This document shows, piece after piece, positions 22,900 to 51,189 of a stretch of 64,000 nucleotides of DNA (positions within the stretch are counted from its first letter, which is position 1; each line of letters starts with the position of its first letter). The translations under genes and the position numbers were made by a program. Source of the stretch: Liolophura sinensis (taxonomy: Eukaryota; Mollusca; Polyplacophora; Chitonida; Chitonidae). The stretch spans positions 7,662,966 through 7,726,965 of the forward strand of contig NC_088296.1 in NCBI RefSeq assembly GCF_032854445.1, read 5' to 3'. Under the pieces are notes generated by a model. That model searched no databases, had not been told where the DNA came from, and saw nothing but the letters and a program-made list of their open reading frames with translations.

Positions 22900-23059
22900 G
22901 GCTTACTCCTGACAAGTGCCGTAGAGAGTGTGGGTACCGTATATCATGCCAACCCAAACGGTGTCCAGAAAGATATTTTAACTGCAGATGGGACTCGGGG
23001 CTTCAGTCATCGCACACGTGTGAATGGATTTATACCGCCATGTGTTATTGCTTACATAA
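22900..23059 (+). CDS. Orphan Cys-rich exon
   Basis: After acceptor tctttatag, phase 1, an open stretch reads DKCRRECGYRISCQPKRCPE, then FNCRWDSG, HTCEW and CYCLHK. There are ten or so cysteines in about 50 residues. The start resembles KCGKIRCGYGTSC of gene D EGF-like exon 1. The donor (gtatac) is weak and would end in phase 2. Otherwise the frame stops at 23073. Probably an exon of a Cys-rich extracellular module, perhaps no longer used. Confidence 0.45.
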
Positions 23060-23138
23060 GTATACCCTTCAGTAGATTGGGCACTGTACACAGTTCGACT
23101 CATTTAAACAGGTTAGTCTGAACAGTGTCAACGATTTA

Positions 23139-23397
23139 TTTGATTTATTTATTTGACTGGTGTTTTACGCCGTACTCATGAATATTTCACTTATACAACG
23201 GCGGCCAGCATTATGGAAACCTGACCCAGCCCGGGGGAAACCCACGACCATCCGCAGGTTGCAGACAGATTTTCCCACATACGGCCGGAGAGGAAGCCAG
23301 CATGAGCTGGACTTGAACTCACAGCGACCGCATTGGTGAGAGACTCTTGGGTCATTACGCTGCGCTAACGCGCTAACCAACTGTGCCACGGAGGCCC
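23139..23397 (-). mobile_element. SINE family 1, full length
   Basis: Complete unit from the tail (tttatttatttgactggtgt) to the head (gccacggaggcccc). The B-box is ggacttgaac on the plus strand. Confidence 0.9.
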
Positions 23398-24589
23398 CTC
23401 AGTGTCAACGAAGTAAATCTTTCTGCTAATACATTTAGTCAAGTGTTAACCTCGAGATCCATGTTGTATGTTCGAGTGATTTCAAGTCTGTGATATACAC
23501 GTACGAAGGACACTGCGATTGGTGGTCACGCACTTTATTTGACACGTATAACTTGTTACATGGATTTGATCTGGGCCCCACTTAATCACCACATATGTCA
23601 GAATAAACCCCAAGGAGACAACGGGATGACGTCTGGTAGTGAGACAATGGCCGATGCACACCCCAAACAATTTGTTGCTCAAACTTAATTTTATTTTCCT
23701 TTTTAGCCGACATAAAGAAAGAAAAATGGTGTCCCCAACAGCATTAGTCTATTTCCTGTGTTCCAATCAAAATGGTTAGATCACCTAATTCTCTGTCGCA
23801 TGATCTCGCACGGACTTCGTAGATTCTTCTGCTTTGACTTGCCCAATAAAGTTCACCAGCCCTCAACAAAGAAAGACAGTGTACCTCATGGAACAACAGT
23901 GCCCTCTATCGCTTTAAATAACAATGTTAGCTATGATTACTCATGATTACTGGTGTTGGTATTGAATATAGTGGTAGAGGACACTGCTGTTTTATTTGTT
24001 ACAAGATTTGCTTGCCTTTGTAGAGGGCTGGAGAACCCAATTGTTCCTGCGGCCTTTGTGACAATAAGTGGCCAAGCTGTAGTATTATAAGAAATTTGCA
24101 TAAGACCACTTTTCTATTTACAAATATAAAAGCGTTCAAACAAGGGAGAGATCTATAATAAGTGTGACATGATGGTTTGCCTTGGCCAGTCCTGTTCACA
24201 CTACCCATAAGTCGAGACGCCATAGTAAATGTGGGAAAAAATCTTAAAATGGGCGTTAGGTCCAAACGGCAACAAATCAAACCAGTAAATGATTAGATAT
24301 GTGTACAGAAGTCTGTATACTTGCATCAGTTAAACATAGTGTGTAAAATACTGAAAATTAGAAAGTTATTTTAGTACCGTCTTCAACGGTCCACGTTTCC
24401 TTATGCACGCATTCACAGCACATATTGTGAAGCGAGTAAAGATATTCTACCTCAGGACACAAACCGGCTAGCAGCTTGTTATGGTCATTTTATACGTTTT
24501 GTCCCAATGAGAGTCCAATTCCCTCTCGCAACTGGGCAATCCAAGTTACAATTTGGGCATCAATGGTAAGGCACAAGGTTAAAAACTGA
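23398..24589. other. Intergenic
   Basis: No exon, repeat or RNA gene recognised on either strand. Confidence 0.5.
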
Positions 24590-24760
24590 CAAAATTTAGC
24601 AATTTACACGCACCATAGCACCAGGGGTTGAGCAGATTAAGGTTAAAAAAAGAGCAGTCACATTAGTTGCAATTTATTTGACGTCACAGGTCTAGAATTA
24701 CTGAAAATGCTGAGTTGTCATCACATTTATCATTCATTTACATACAAGAGCTTTATCTGA
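24590..24760 (+). repeat. Low-copy dispersed repeat, copy 1
   Basis: Shares caccatagcaccaggg, gttgcaattt, caggtctagaattactgaaaatgct with copies at 25465-25660 and 48525-48740 in the same order. Confidence 0.55.
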
Positions 24761-25464
24761 GTCATTATCGGCCAATAAGAAATCTTAAATGCATATTTCA
24801 GTTTCGAGAGAAAGTGGACTGAATGACAATGTTACGCGTTGAAGGTATTACCCAACGGAAGAGACAGCATACAAGTCATAGTTAAGTAGTTCGAGTCAAT
24901 CTCCTGTACGTCATGCTCTCACGGACTTACTAAAACTGTCCTTGTACGCGGTATGCTCGTTGAAGACCACTTGTCTTAAGTCAAATTTGTGTGTATATCC
25001 GCGCACTCCGGTTTCCTCCAACAAAAAAGTGTCCGCAGTCGTAACCGTAAAATAAATAAATAAATGAAATAAGAAATAAGTAAATCAAAAATGAATAAAT
25101 AAAGATAATTTTTTCCATAATTAAACAAATTTGATCCAATCCATAACACGAGGCTTATTTATGTAACTAATCTATTTAATATTTCATTAGAATTATACGC
25201 ACTACTATAAACATTAAATTTCGACAAAGTTTTTGGTGTGGGAAGCTAGTTAAGAATCTACATGAAACCAGCAGACCTCGCCACATGCCCGCAATTTTCA
25301 AGACTCAAGACTCCATCCTAATTAGACAGAAGAGGATTCGATCCTGATTTGCTGTGAAAGCTCACACAGTTCCTGAAACGTGTGTACAATTTAGAGAGTA
25401 AAACCCGATCAACGAAGTTAGTGTATAAGTTGGCAAATTATGACATGTAGCCACTAGAAATTTT

Positions 25465-25660
25465 TCTCTTATTAATTCACCTCAGTTAGGGTTTTGTTCA
25501 TATAAATGCTTAAATTCACATGCCCCATAGCAACGTGGCTTAAGCAGTTTTTGGCAAGTCAATATGCACTAATGTTAATTGCAATATATTAGACCAAACA
25601 GGTCTAGAAGCACTCAAAATGCAATTCTGGCGTCACATTTAACAGTGATAAGCAACATTT
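25465..25660 (+). repeat. Low-copy dispersed repeat, copy 2
   Basis: Contains catataaatgcttaaattc, ccatagcaacgtggcttaag and caggtctagaagcactcaaa, aligned with copy 1 and copy 3. Confidence 0.55.
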
Positions 25661-25697
25661 CGCAAAATATGACACTTATGGGCTCTTTGCATTACAG

Positions 25698-25803
25698 CAG
25701 CACAAACTCCACCATCAACAAATGACCCCGCAGTAGGGATCGGTGTTGCGGTTCTATTGGTTTTTATTTGGATGTGTCCTGACAGTAGTTTCGGTTGTTG
25801 TAG
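25698..25803 (+). pseudogene. Decayed transmembrane exon
   Basis: After acceptor cattacag, phase 1, reads AQTPPSTNDPAVGIGVAVLL and VFIW. Shifting frame near TGGATG gives VLTVVSVVVG then Arg. A stalk-plus-helix layout like the family TM exons, but one frameshift breaks the helix and no clean donor follows. Interpretation is inference. Confidence 0.35.
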
Positions 25804-26383
25804 GACGTTTCTGTTTTTGCATAATTACATTTTATAATAATGCATTAAGCGTCTGTTATTTACTTCTTTCCTGCTTAATTTAATAGTGAGTTGACAGTCA
25901 TTATTATAGGCGGAGGAAGCCAGAATGCCACGAGAAAACCACCAACCTCTGGCAACTTCCTGACAAACTTCATGATATTTGTCATGGTACATACGGAAGT
26001 CAGGTGGTCTTTATAGAAGATAAATGAATCAGTATGTGTAATATCTAACCTATTTATCGAGAAACATCACTGCACTGTGCTAAATCTATTTCTGCTCGAG
26101 CAATGGTACAATGGAGCGTGTAATATGCTACTATTTAAACATTTACCTGAACAGTTAGATTAACCTATAACTCGATTGATTTGATAAGAGACCGTATTTC
26201 ACTGGTTACGTGTAAACATTTGCCAGCTAGAACTCTGCATGTCGCTGCTTTAGTTTTACCCTCTGTGTTGTAAGTCTTTTATATTTTACATTTGAATCTT
26301 GTAGTTAGCTGAAAAGAATATAAATATAGTATAATCTAACATCCAGCACAGATAGTGTCGCGCATATTATGAAAATATTTTAA

Positions 26384-26643
26384 TTCATTTATTTATTCAA
26401 TTGATGTTTTACGCCCTACTCAAGAATATTTCATTATACGACGGCGGCCAACATTGTGGTGGGAAGAAACCGGGCAGAGCGCGGCGGAAACACAGGACCA
26501 TGCGCAGGTTGCTGTCAGACCTTCCCATGCACGGCAGGAGAGGAAGCTAACATGAGCTGGGCTTGAACTCACAGTGACCGCATTGGTAAGAGGCTCCTGC
26601 GTCATTACGCTGAGCTAGTGCGTTAATCAACTGAGCCACGACG
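26384..26643 (-). mobile_element. SINE family 1, full length
   Basis: Complete unit with tail tttatttattcaattgatgt and head ending gagccacgac. Confidence 0.9.
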
Positions 26644-26754
26644 TTGTCACAAAGAAACTCACAAACCTCTTAGTTTTGTTTCCTCTTTTATATTATCTAT
26701 AGTCAAGTGATTTTATGAAACTTGCCTTGAAACACGAACATTGCAATCTGGGAA

Positions 26755-26818
26755 GCTTTCGCATACGTGATGTATACTTGAGAACGGCGTAAAACGCCAG
26801 TTAAATAAATAAATCAAA
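26755..26818 (+). mobile_element. SINE family 1, 3' fragment
   Basis: acttgagaacggcgtaaaac and an aaataaataaat tail. Confidence 0.65.
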
Positions 26819-26954
26819 TCACTAGACCTCTAGAAAGGGAAACAAATGCTATAAGCGATTTAACACTAGTGATGCGTATCTGTGGCTGTCTTTAGAGTGG
26901 TTCGATGAGTTAAGAAATGTACGTGGAGAGCGGAATGCGATTTTATCAGAGTAA

Positions 26955-27190
26955 GTTGTAAAAACGAGTGAATGAGTGGGTGCTTAGGATGTAACGTCGA
27001 GCTCAAAAATTTTTCAGTCATATGACGACAAAGGTATCATTAGGGTGTATGTAATGTGCCTCCTTGTTGCAGGACGGATTTTCACCGCTCTTATATCTGG
27101 TACTATTTTAGTGAGACGACTTACCGAAGGTAAGTAAGCCGCACCGCCCGAGCAATTATACTGATACGGGTCAACCAGTCGTTGCACTAT
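26955..27190 (-). mobile_element. SINE family 2, 3' part
   Basis: gggtgcttaggatgtaacgt to gcactatccccttc. Near-identical to 33060-33290. Confidence 0.75.
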
Positions 27191-27194
27191 CCCC

Positions 27195-27530
27195 TTCATG
27201 AGTTGTAGAAAAAAGACAGTATGCATGTATGTATGTTTGGGGTTTAAGATCGTACTTAACAATTTTCCAGTCATCTGACAACAAAGAGTCATGAGGTGTA
27301 TGTAATGTGTTTTCTTGTGGCAGGGCGAGTCTATGCCGCCACACTGCTGCCGCCACTGATGCACCATTCACATAATACTGACACCGGGTCAACAGTCAGG
27401 TCTTCTCGCCCTAGCCCATCTATACTGAGCGCCAAGCGAGGCAGCAGCAAGTACCATACTTAAAGCCTTTAGTATGACCTGAGCTAGGTTTGATGCCAGG
27501 TCTTCCGGTTTCGGAAGTGGAAGAGATAGA
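27195..27530 (-). mobile_element. SINE family 2 copy, right arm
   Basis: Begins gtatgtttggggtttaagat and runs to the degraded head near 27530. Partner of 10130-10500. Confidence 0.7.
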
Positions 27531-27807
27531 CGTTGCGATATTATATGAAAGACAGCGTGGAGACTAAAATCAGAGCAGCGTATCTGCAGATGGTGAAATA
27601 TTCGCACTTACACAACAGTATCACCTTGGATTATGCTGACCTTGGTGAAAAGTACAGTGACGTTACTAGACATTCACAATGTCAGCCTTAGTTGTTTGGG
27701 TATTACATATAATGAAGGCCACCAAGGACAATAAATCTAATGTTGTACTCCCTAATGCGCGTGCAAAACGCCCGTCAGATCACGTAAAGGGAACCTGCCT
27801 ATTTTTT

Positions 27808-27845
27808 TTTTGGGGGGGGGGGGGTGGTTTGGGTTTTTTTTTTGT
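27808..27845 (+). repeat. T-run, G-run, T-run
   Basis: Nine T, about eleven G, tggtttgggt, then T again. Private to the right arm. Confidence 0.8.
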
Positions 27846-27869
27846 AAACTCGGATGTAATGTTTTGAAT

Positions 27870-27985
27870 TATTTGATTTATTTTTTGATTGGTGCTTTAT
27901 GACAATCCCGCGAATGTTTTACTTACACGCCGGCGGCCAGCATTATGGTGGGAGGAAACCGGACAGAGACCCGGGGAAACCCACG
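27870..27985 (-). mobile_element. SINE family 1, 3' part
   Basis: Inverted-arm partner of 9697-9838. Contains cggcggccagcattatggtg. Confidence 0.75.
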
Positions 27986-28002
27986 ACCGCGTATTGTAAT
28001 GT

Positions 28003-28113
28003 TTTGATCTGCCCTGTCAGCACAACGTGTGAGTTAATTTAGCTACGGCTTAACGTAGGCCGGCGTGATGAGTCGTACCATTGTATGCTCGCCATTTCCA
28101 GGGCAATATCTCG
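28003..28113 (+). pseudogene. EGF-like exon remnant (right arm)
   Basis: Inverted-arm partner of 9553-9686. Reads NVLICPVSTTCEL, then an in-frame TAG, and ends at a donor-like ggtaag. The SPEA part has drifted. A SINE fragment abuts its 5' end, as in the other arm. Confidence 0.7.
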
Positions 28114-28604
28114 GTAAGTTTATGATTCATGCATAAGTCAGACAGCAAACTGTGAGTGGTGCATGCGTAGAATTCGTAATATCTTGGCTAAACAAAAGAA
28201 CATGGTCATTTCTAAATATTTTACAACAAAACTTTGACGACAACCCACGATTCGTCTCAGCTGTTTGCCGAAAGTTACATTACCGTGCTTTGTTAGAAAA
28301 CCACTTAGATTAGTTTGTTTCGTCGTCAGGGAATCTTAGGCGTGCGCAGTGAAAACGGCCGTCATCTACGTTATTGCTTTCCAGTTTATGGTGGACGCGT
28401 CAGCTGTAGAGCCGAAATTAGTGAAGGGATTGATTCGTATATCTCTTGTCTAAACATTGAAACAATTTAACTCTAATAGTAAGCATTAAAGACAAGGGAC
28501 TTTCATCTTAGCACTTCAGATTGTATCGCATATAACAGGTAATGCAAGTCCAGCATTTATTCCATTTATTCATTTATTGTTTTTTTATATTTTTTATTTG
28601 TATT

Positions 28605-28760
28605 ATTTATTTATTTGTTTGTTTATTTATTTATTTTTTTATTCGTTCGCTTTGAGTTTTACGCCGTACTAAAGAAAATTTCACTTATATAACGGAGACC
28701 AGCATTATGATAGGAAGAAACCAGGTTGAGCATGGGGAAAGCCCAGTCCATCCGAAAGTT
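28605..28760 (-). mobile_element. SINE family 1, 3' part
   Basis: A long A/T tail region, then gttttacgccgtactaaaga and a degraded body. Confidence 0.7.
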
Positions 28761-29674
28761 GATGGCATGTACCCCACATCTTGTGCATTTTTCTACTGAG
28801 TTCCGTTATCGGGTTCCCCAAGTTCTCTACTAATGTTCAAATCCCAGTACAATGTAGACCTGCGACACGGACGAAACAAATCAGACAATTGCGATATATG
28901 CTAACTCCTTAGCGCTGGAACCCATCCATGGCTACATCCAGCTATAATCCAGCTATATTCACTGCATGCAGTGATCTGGTTTCCCGTCTGGTAGAAACAA
29001 CTCCAATGCGTATCAGAAAGTGTAACGCCCCACTTTTGAGAGGTTTCCTTAAACATCAGAATTTTAACAAAGTGTTTTTGTTAGATTTCTGGTCAACATG
29101 ATCTTGATTATGGATTATGATACGTTCTCGTCGACAGGAAGCTTTGTCGCATAGCAACTGGTCCATGGCACGCACAAATGTGAACCAATAGTTGTTTGGC
29201 ATTGTGCTTTAATGTGGTTTTAAGATTATTTCAGGTCTCACAGATGCCATGACTTCGAATTCGTCCCATTCAGGATTGTCTGGGGCAACTTCATGGCGAC
29301 TTTATGGAACTCGAAAAATGACACACGCCACAGAGGGCAGTAGGTAGTGATATAGCACTTGGATGTTTATTCGAAACTTTAGAAAATGAACGTGTTAATA
29401 TTGTTACATACTTCGCAATTTTTCATCCTTCACTACGCATGGCCTTAAGCCGACGTTCTCCTAAAACTCTTATGAGACTATTTGTACTAGACGTTCTAGC
29501 AGGTTGCTTGCTTGTGTCAGTATTTTAAGGGCTTAAACAACTCAACAAAACTGTTCTTTGTACTCGCTCCTCAATGCATGTACGTGTACATCTTAGAGAC
29601 AGACCACATGACATATTGAAAAAACATAAACAATACAGGCATGTTTGTCCGGCAGCCATGTATACGTCTTCTGC
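28761..29674. other. Gene B 3' flank
   Basis: Aligned in part with 4750-5450 of the left arm (for example 29230-29340 with 5125-5225). A 3' UTR is likely to start just below 29675, but no poly-A signal can be assigned with confidence. Confidence 0.5.
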
Positions 29675-46704
<17,030 letters not shown>

Positions 46705-46751
46705 TCTCAGGCGTGTCACCAACCCAAGTCTGTGAGCAAACATATCTATAT

Positions 46752-46868
46752 TTATTGATCTATTCCATTGGTGTTTTACATCCTACTCTACTCAAGAATG
46801 TCTCACTTATAGAAAGCCGACCATCATTATGGTGGGACACCTTCCCACATGTGGCCGGAGAAGCTATA
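46752..46868 (-). mobile_element. SINE family 1 fragment
   Basis: ttggtgttttacatcctact and cattatggtgggacaccttc show it. An internal part is deleted. It lies next to the gene B leader exon. Confidence 0.7.
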
Positions 46869-47099
46869 TTTATACGTATTCTTACGTGTGTGCACCCATC
46901 TAAAATGTAAAGTCCAGCTCTTTCCACACTTTGAATGTGTCTTAGCATAGATTTATCACCCAGTGCTATATCTGTTACTTATATACCACGATAATAATAG
47001 TAATAATAAAAAATAATAGGTGATCACTTTTACATGCAAGCAAGTTGATCAAGATAAATTAATTCACCCTGGCACAACCCACATGCGGGTCTGGATTCT

Positions 47100-47262
47100 A
47101 TATTTATGTATTTGTTTATTTGATAGGTGTTTTGCGCCGTGCTAAATAATATTTCGGTTATACGACGGGGCCAGTGTTTCGGAGGGAAGAAATCGGACAG
47201 TCGGTCAGTGTCACGGGGAAATACATGATGCTTCGCAGGTTGCTGACAGACTTTTCCACGGA
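47100..47262 (-). mobile_element. SINE family 1, degraded
   Basis: tttgcgccgtgctaaataat, then cgcaggttgctgacagactt. Head missing. Confidence 0.7.
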
Positions 47263-47599
47263 CTTGATTTCTATAAATGTATGTTGCAAATGGACAGGAT
47301 GTCATGTTTTAATGATGGCAGCGTAAATTATGTTAATGTTTCCAACGGTTATGCTTCTGAAATTTATTTTTCTGTAATTCCAGCAAAAACACTTTTCTGG
47401 TGTAAGGGAGCATATTGTTGTCCATAACATACCGTTATCTAAAATATAATCTGCTAGCAATCCTTGTGAGGCAATACAATCTTGCGCTAAAAGAAGGTGA
47501 GGTAGCCATCGGGGCAATAAGCCCATAGCTGATGCACGAAATAGTTTCAAACTGTTATTTGAGAATTGTGCAGTATATAACATATGGCCCTGCATGTGG

Positions 47600-48120
47600 T
47601 GGTAATGAAATACATGTTATTGTAATTGAGTACATGTGGCTGTAATGAAGTAAGTCTTATTGTAATGAAGTAATAATTTTAGCATAGATATATATGTTAC
47701 ATACAAATGGATATGCCCCAGTGTTCATTTTGGAAAATTTGATGCTGTTTTGGACCCTTTGAAATCATAAAATAGGTTGTAATGAAGTGCATGTGGTTGT
47801 AATGAAGTACATGTGGTTGTAATGGAGTATATGAGGTTGTAATGAAGTACATGTGGTTGTAATGAAGTATATGTGGTTGTAATGAGGTACATATGGTTTT
47901 AATGAGGTGCATGTGATTGTAATAAACTACATGTGGTTGTAATGAAGTACATGTGGTTGTAATGAGGTACATGTGGTTGTAATGAAGTGCATGTGATGGT
48001 AATGAAGTACATGTGGATGTAATGAAGTACATGTGATTGCAATTAAGTACATGTGGTTGTAATGAAGTACATGTGATTGCAATGAAGTACATGTGGTTGT
48101 AATGAAGTATATCTTATTGT
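47600..48120 (+). repeat. 20-bp minisatellite with flanking duplication
   Basis: gtaatgaagtacatgtggtt repeats about 17 times at 47775-48117 and a few times at 47600-47665. A unique block of about 125 bp (attttagcatag...gatgctgttttggac) occurs on both sides, at 47650-47775 and 48112-48235. Confidence 0.9.
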
Positions 48121-48235
48121 AATGAAGTAACAATTTTAGCATAGGTATGTATGTTACAGCCAAATAAAAATGCCCCAGTTTTCATTTTGGAAAATTTGAT
48201 GCTGTTTTTGGACTCTCTGGAATCATGAATTAGAC

Positions 48236-49574
48236 ATGACGAATAGTGTGCCCCAGGAACATAATTTGTACAAGGCAAGCATCTTAGTGATTCTAAACTT
48301 TGTGAGAAAAGATCTTTTTTGTACTTTGGCATGCTATCCTTCATGGTCAACAATAAATTTGTCTTTTTGTTTGGAAAACATCAGTTGTGCCGTGGTACGT
48401 AAGTGGTAATTACAGGTGTGGCCTACATCAACGAGAGTAAAACCAGAGCAGCAACGACAGTGTGATAGCTGGCAAATGGCAACACGGCATCGGTAAAATA
48501 AGGTCTCTTGTCAGTTTACCTTAATTAGAGCTTTACTCGGTGCATACGGCATTTATTCATATAAATACTTAAACAGTAGCAAATTGCAAACCGTCTATAG
48601 CACCATGGCTTAAATATAGTTATGGAGGGGTGAAAGAATGCAATGATCTTAACTGTAGCCTAATAGATGACAATGATCTAGAATTATTTAAAATGCTAAC
48701 AGCACGTCTATTGGAAATAGTGCAGCGATGACCAGTTGTGCACTATTTGCTGTTCGTGAATCTATGTTTTTTTTTTGTGCTCAGATTGTCATTATGGTGG
48801 ACAATAATGTTTTTTTTTCTGTGAAGTGCACGATTTACACAAAATAACTTTTAAAAGTGTGTTATACAAGTAGTGAATAACTCCATGCAACTTACAGTCA
48901 GCGTTACCAGGTATAATCCGAGTTCAACTGGTCGGCATGATGGACGATATACACTGTATATACATAACTAGCGCAACAAACAGTGACTTTCTGTCAGAAT
49001 AACATGGTGATGACCCAGTTTCCGATTTGCGCTTTACCCATAACTGACACACGCGGTGCACGCCTATTCAGTAATGTACCAAAGTTTCGCAATACCTCCT
49101 CTTAACATTTAACAGATTAGTTTTGTGGCGTAACCAAAACAGACATTGAGAGAGCTATTAATGACACAAAATCTTAAGGATCTATGACGTCAATAACTAA
49201 CATTTTTACTGCAGTTATAACAGCGCACATGTATATGGACTCAGGGACATACATATAGATGTAACAAGAGACGGATCTGTGTCAACCATAAACTGGATTT
49301 AGCAAAGACGTTGACACTGGGTGTACTACTGATCCATTTGTATCAGAGGTATGGAATTTTGTAAGTGTTAAAACAAATAAGAAGTTCTCTTAGGAATTCC
49401 CTTTGCTATATGAAGATATTTGACATGGCCGTCAAAATTTTGAAGTAAAAATTGTCCTGAAATTATCATTGTTTAGACGCCAGATAGTTGCCATGCGTAG
49501 GTCTTCCGACACATGTAAAGTAAAGTAATACACCCTCGCATTTGACAGAATACCACACTGAGAAATTTACTTCA
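48236..49574. other. Intergenic
   Basis: Only the dispersed repeat at 48525 recognised. Confidence 0.5.
48525..48740 (+). repeat. Low-copy dispersed repeat, copy 3
   Basis: Contains catataaatacttaaacagt, tagcaccatggcttaaatat and gatctagaattatttaaaat, matching copies 1 and 2. Confidence 0.55.
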
Positions 49575-49672
49575 CCGTGCTCTGCCTGGTTTTCTGCCAA
49601 CATAATCTTAACAACGGTCGTGTAAGGGAAATATTCTCGAGTTTAGCGTACAGCACCAATCAAATAAATCAA
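49575..49672 (+). mobile_element. SINE family 1, 3' part
   Basis: tgctctgcctggttttctgc to the aaataaatca tail. Confidence 0.7.
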
Positions 49673-49865
49673 CAAATACAGCCAAATTGCATGGCCTTGT
49701 GTCTGTAATCATATTTAATTTTATACGGCAGACTACACGACTTATATTTAATCTTTCACAACAGTATTCGCTCTGGTAAAAAAAAAACATTACTGCATAT
49801 GACCCAATTATGAAATGAAATTATAAAATCATTTCGGTAGTCTGTTTGGTTTAACGATATCTTAC

Positions 49866-49990
49866 CTTGAACGTCAATGGCGGTTGCACACAAAGAATGC
49901 GCCCAGACCCGCGTCTGAGACTTCTCAATAATGGGCCCCGACAAACAAGAAAACTGACACATATACATAACCCACGGCACTAGGAAGTTG
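49866..49990 (-). CDS. Possible orphan exon
   Basis: A 125-nt open segment between acceptor tttttaacag and donor gtaaga, minus strand. It encodes YMCQFSCLSGPIIEKSQTRV and WAHSLCATAIDVQ. Three cysteines and good splice sites, but I do not recognise a domain. Lies between gene D and the gene B leader exon on the same strand. Confidence 0.3.
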
Positions 49991-50040
49991 CTGTTAAAAA
50001 ATAAAAAGGTGGTGGTGGGGATGGTGGTTGTTTGGGGATG

Positions 50041-50066
50041 GGGGGGGGGGGGGGGGGGCGGGGGAG
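50041..50066 (+). repeat. Poly-G run
   Basis: About 18 consecutive G, then cggggg, preceded by more G groups (ggtggtggggatggtgg). A strong G-quadruplex candidate and a likely sequencing-error site. Confidence 0.85.
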
Positions 50067-50579
50067 AATATCCAGGCTGTGCTATTTTTGTCTCTAAGAA
50101 AGCCTCCCTAGAAATCCTAGGCCTACACCCTTACATATTCATTGACAAAGACATGCTTTTATACCACTGGATATTTTAAACCCTGGAGATTTCGTACAAA
50201 ATAGCACCCAGTGCATTATAAGTCGAGGTCGACGAATACCAGTGAGATATATCCATTCATGCTTTGCTGACCGCACAAAGCACAAAGCACACATCGTCGA
50301 TGGCTATTGAACGGACTGCAACATTAGGAATATGGTAATATTCAATAGCATATGTGTAGTAAACATATATGTACCATGGTTTGATCGGCCGATTGATTTA
50401 TTTGGTCAATTGTTTTTATGCTCACGTATACGAAGTTCGTATGCTTGGAACAACCTAGAAGATTTGATCACTTGATCTTGACACCCAGTCAAACAATAGC
50501 TTTTAATAATTTAATAGTTGAGACATCTACAACGAAAAGCAATGTTACTTTAGTAATGTCCTACGTCCTTCGGTTCGTG

Positions 50580-51020
50580 CACTAGAAGGGGTGAAGACCT
50601 CCACACTGAAACGTAGTGTTACTTAATAGCCCAACCTATTCCAGCTCTGCACCGAAAGTAAGTGGGAAGGCCTGACTACAACCTGCGGATGGTCGTGGGT
50701 TTCCCAAGGGCTCTGTCCGGTTTCCACCCACCATAATGTTGGTCGCCGTCGTATAAGTGAAATATTCTTGAGTACGGCGTAAAACACCAACCAAATAAAT
50801 AAATAAATAAATCTACACCAAAAGTAGTGTAGACGTCTACACAAAAAGCTGTGTTACTTGATACCATACGCCATCTGAGTCCTACAAAAAAATATTGACT
50901 TCTTCACCAAAACTTAGCTACTTAATGGCCCACACCATTCCGCCTCTACAAAAAGTGGCAAAATGTAATGTAGATCTCTACACTTAAAAGATGTGTTACT
51001 TAATGGCACCTACGTCGATT
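50580..51020 (+). repeat. Degenerate ~100-bp tandem repeat
   Basis: Units share tgtgttacttaatggccca and cctctacaaaaagt, about four copies, one split by the SINE at 50667. Confidence 0.65.
50667..50812 (+). mobile_element. SINE family 1, 3' part
   Basis: Well preserved from gggaaggcctgactacaacc to (aaat)n. It interrupts a degenerate tandem repeat at 50580-51020. Confidence 0.82.
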
Positions 51021-51189
51021 GTATAAAGGCGTCCATTTGACTTCAATTAATGAGCTATTGAATGACGTTTACCGTAGTCCTCCAGTAGGCCTACAAGGAA
51101 AGCCCGCTCGTCTTTAGATAGCTTCAAGAGAGTTTGAGAAAATAAGGCTACAGTTCTCGTACAGATCATAGCCATATTCGACTAATGAT

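Larger units (their letters stand above)
24761..26383. other. Intergenic or intronic
   Basis: Apart from the dispersed repeat at 25465 and the decayed TM exon at 25698, nothing recognised. Contains a short (aaat)n tract at 25050-25075. Confidence 0.5.

Noticed and set aside
47697-48163. Minus-strand open frames reading TSLQPHVLHYNHM repeats
   Set aside because: Translation of the 20-bp minisatellite; no other coding sign.
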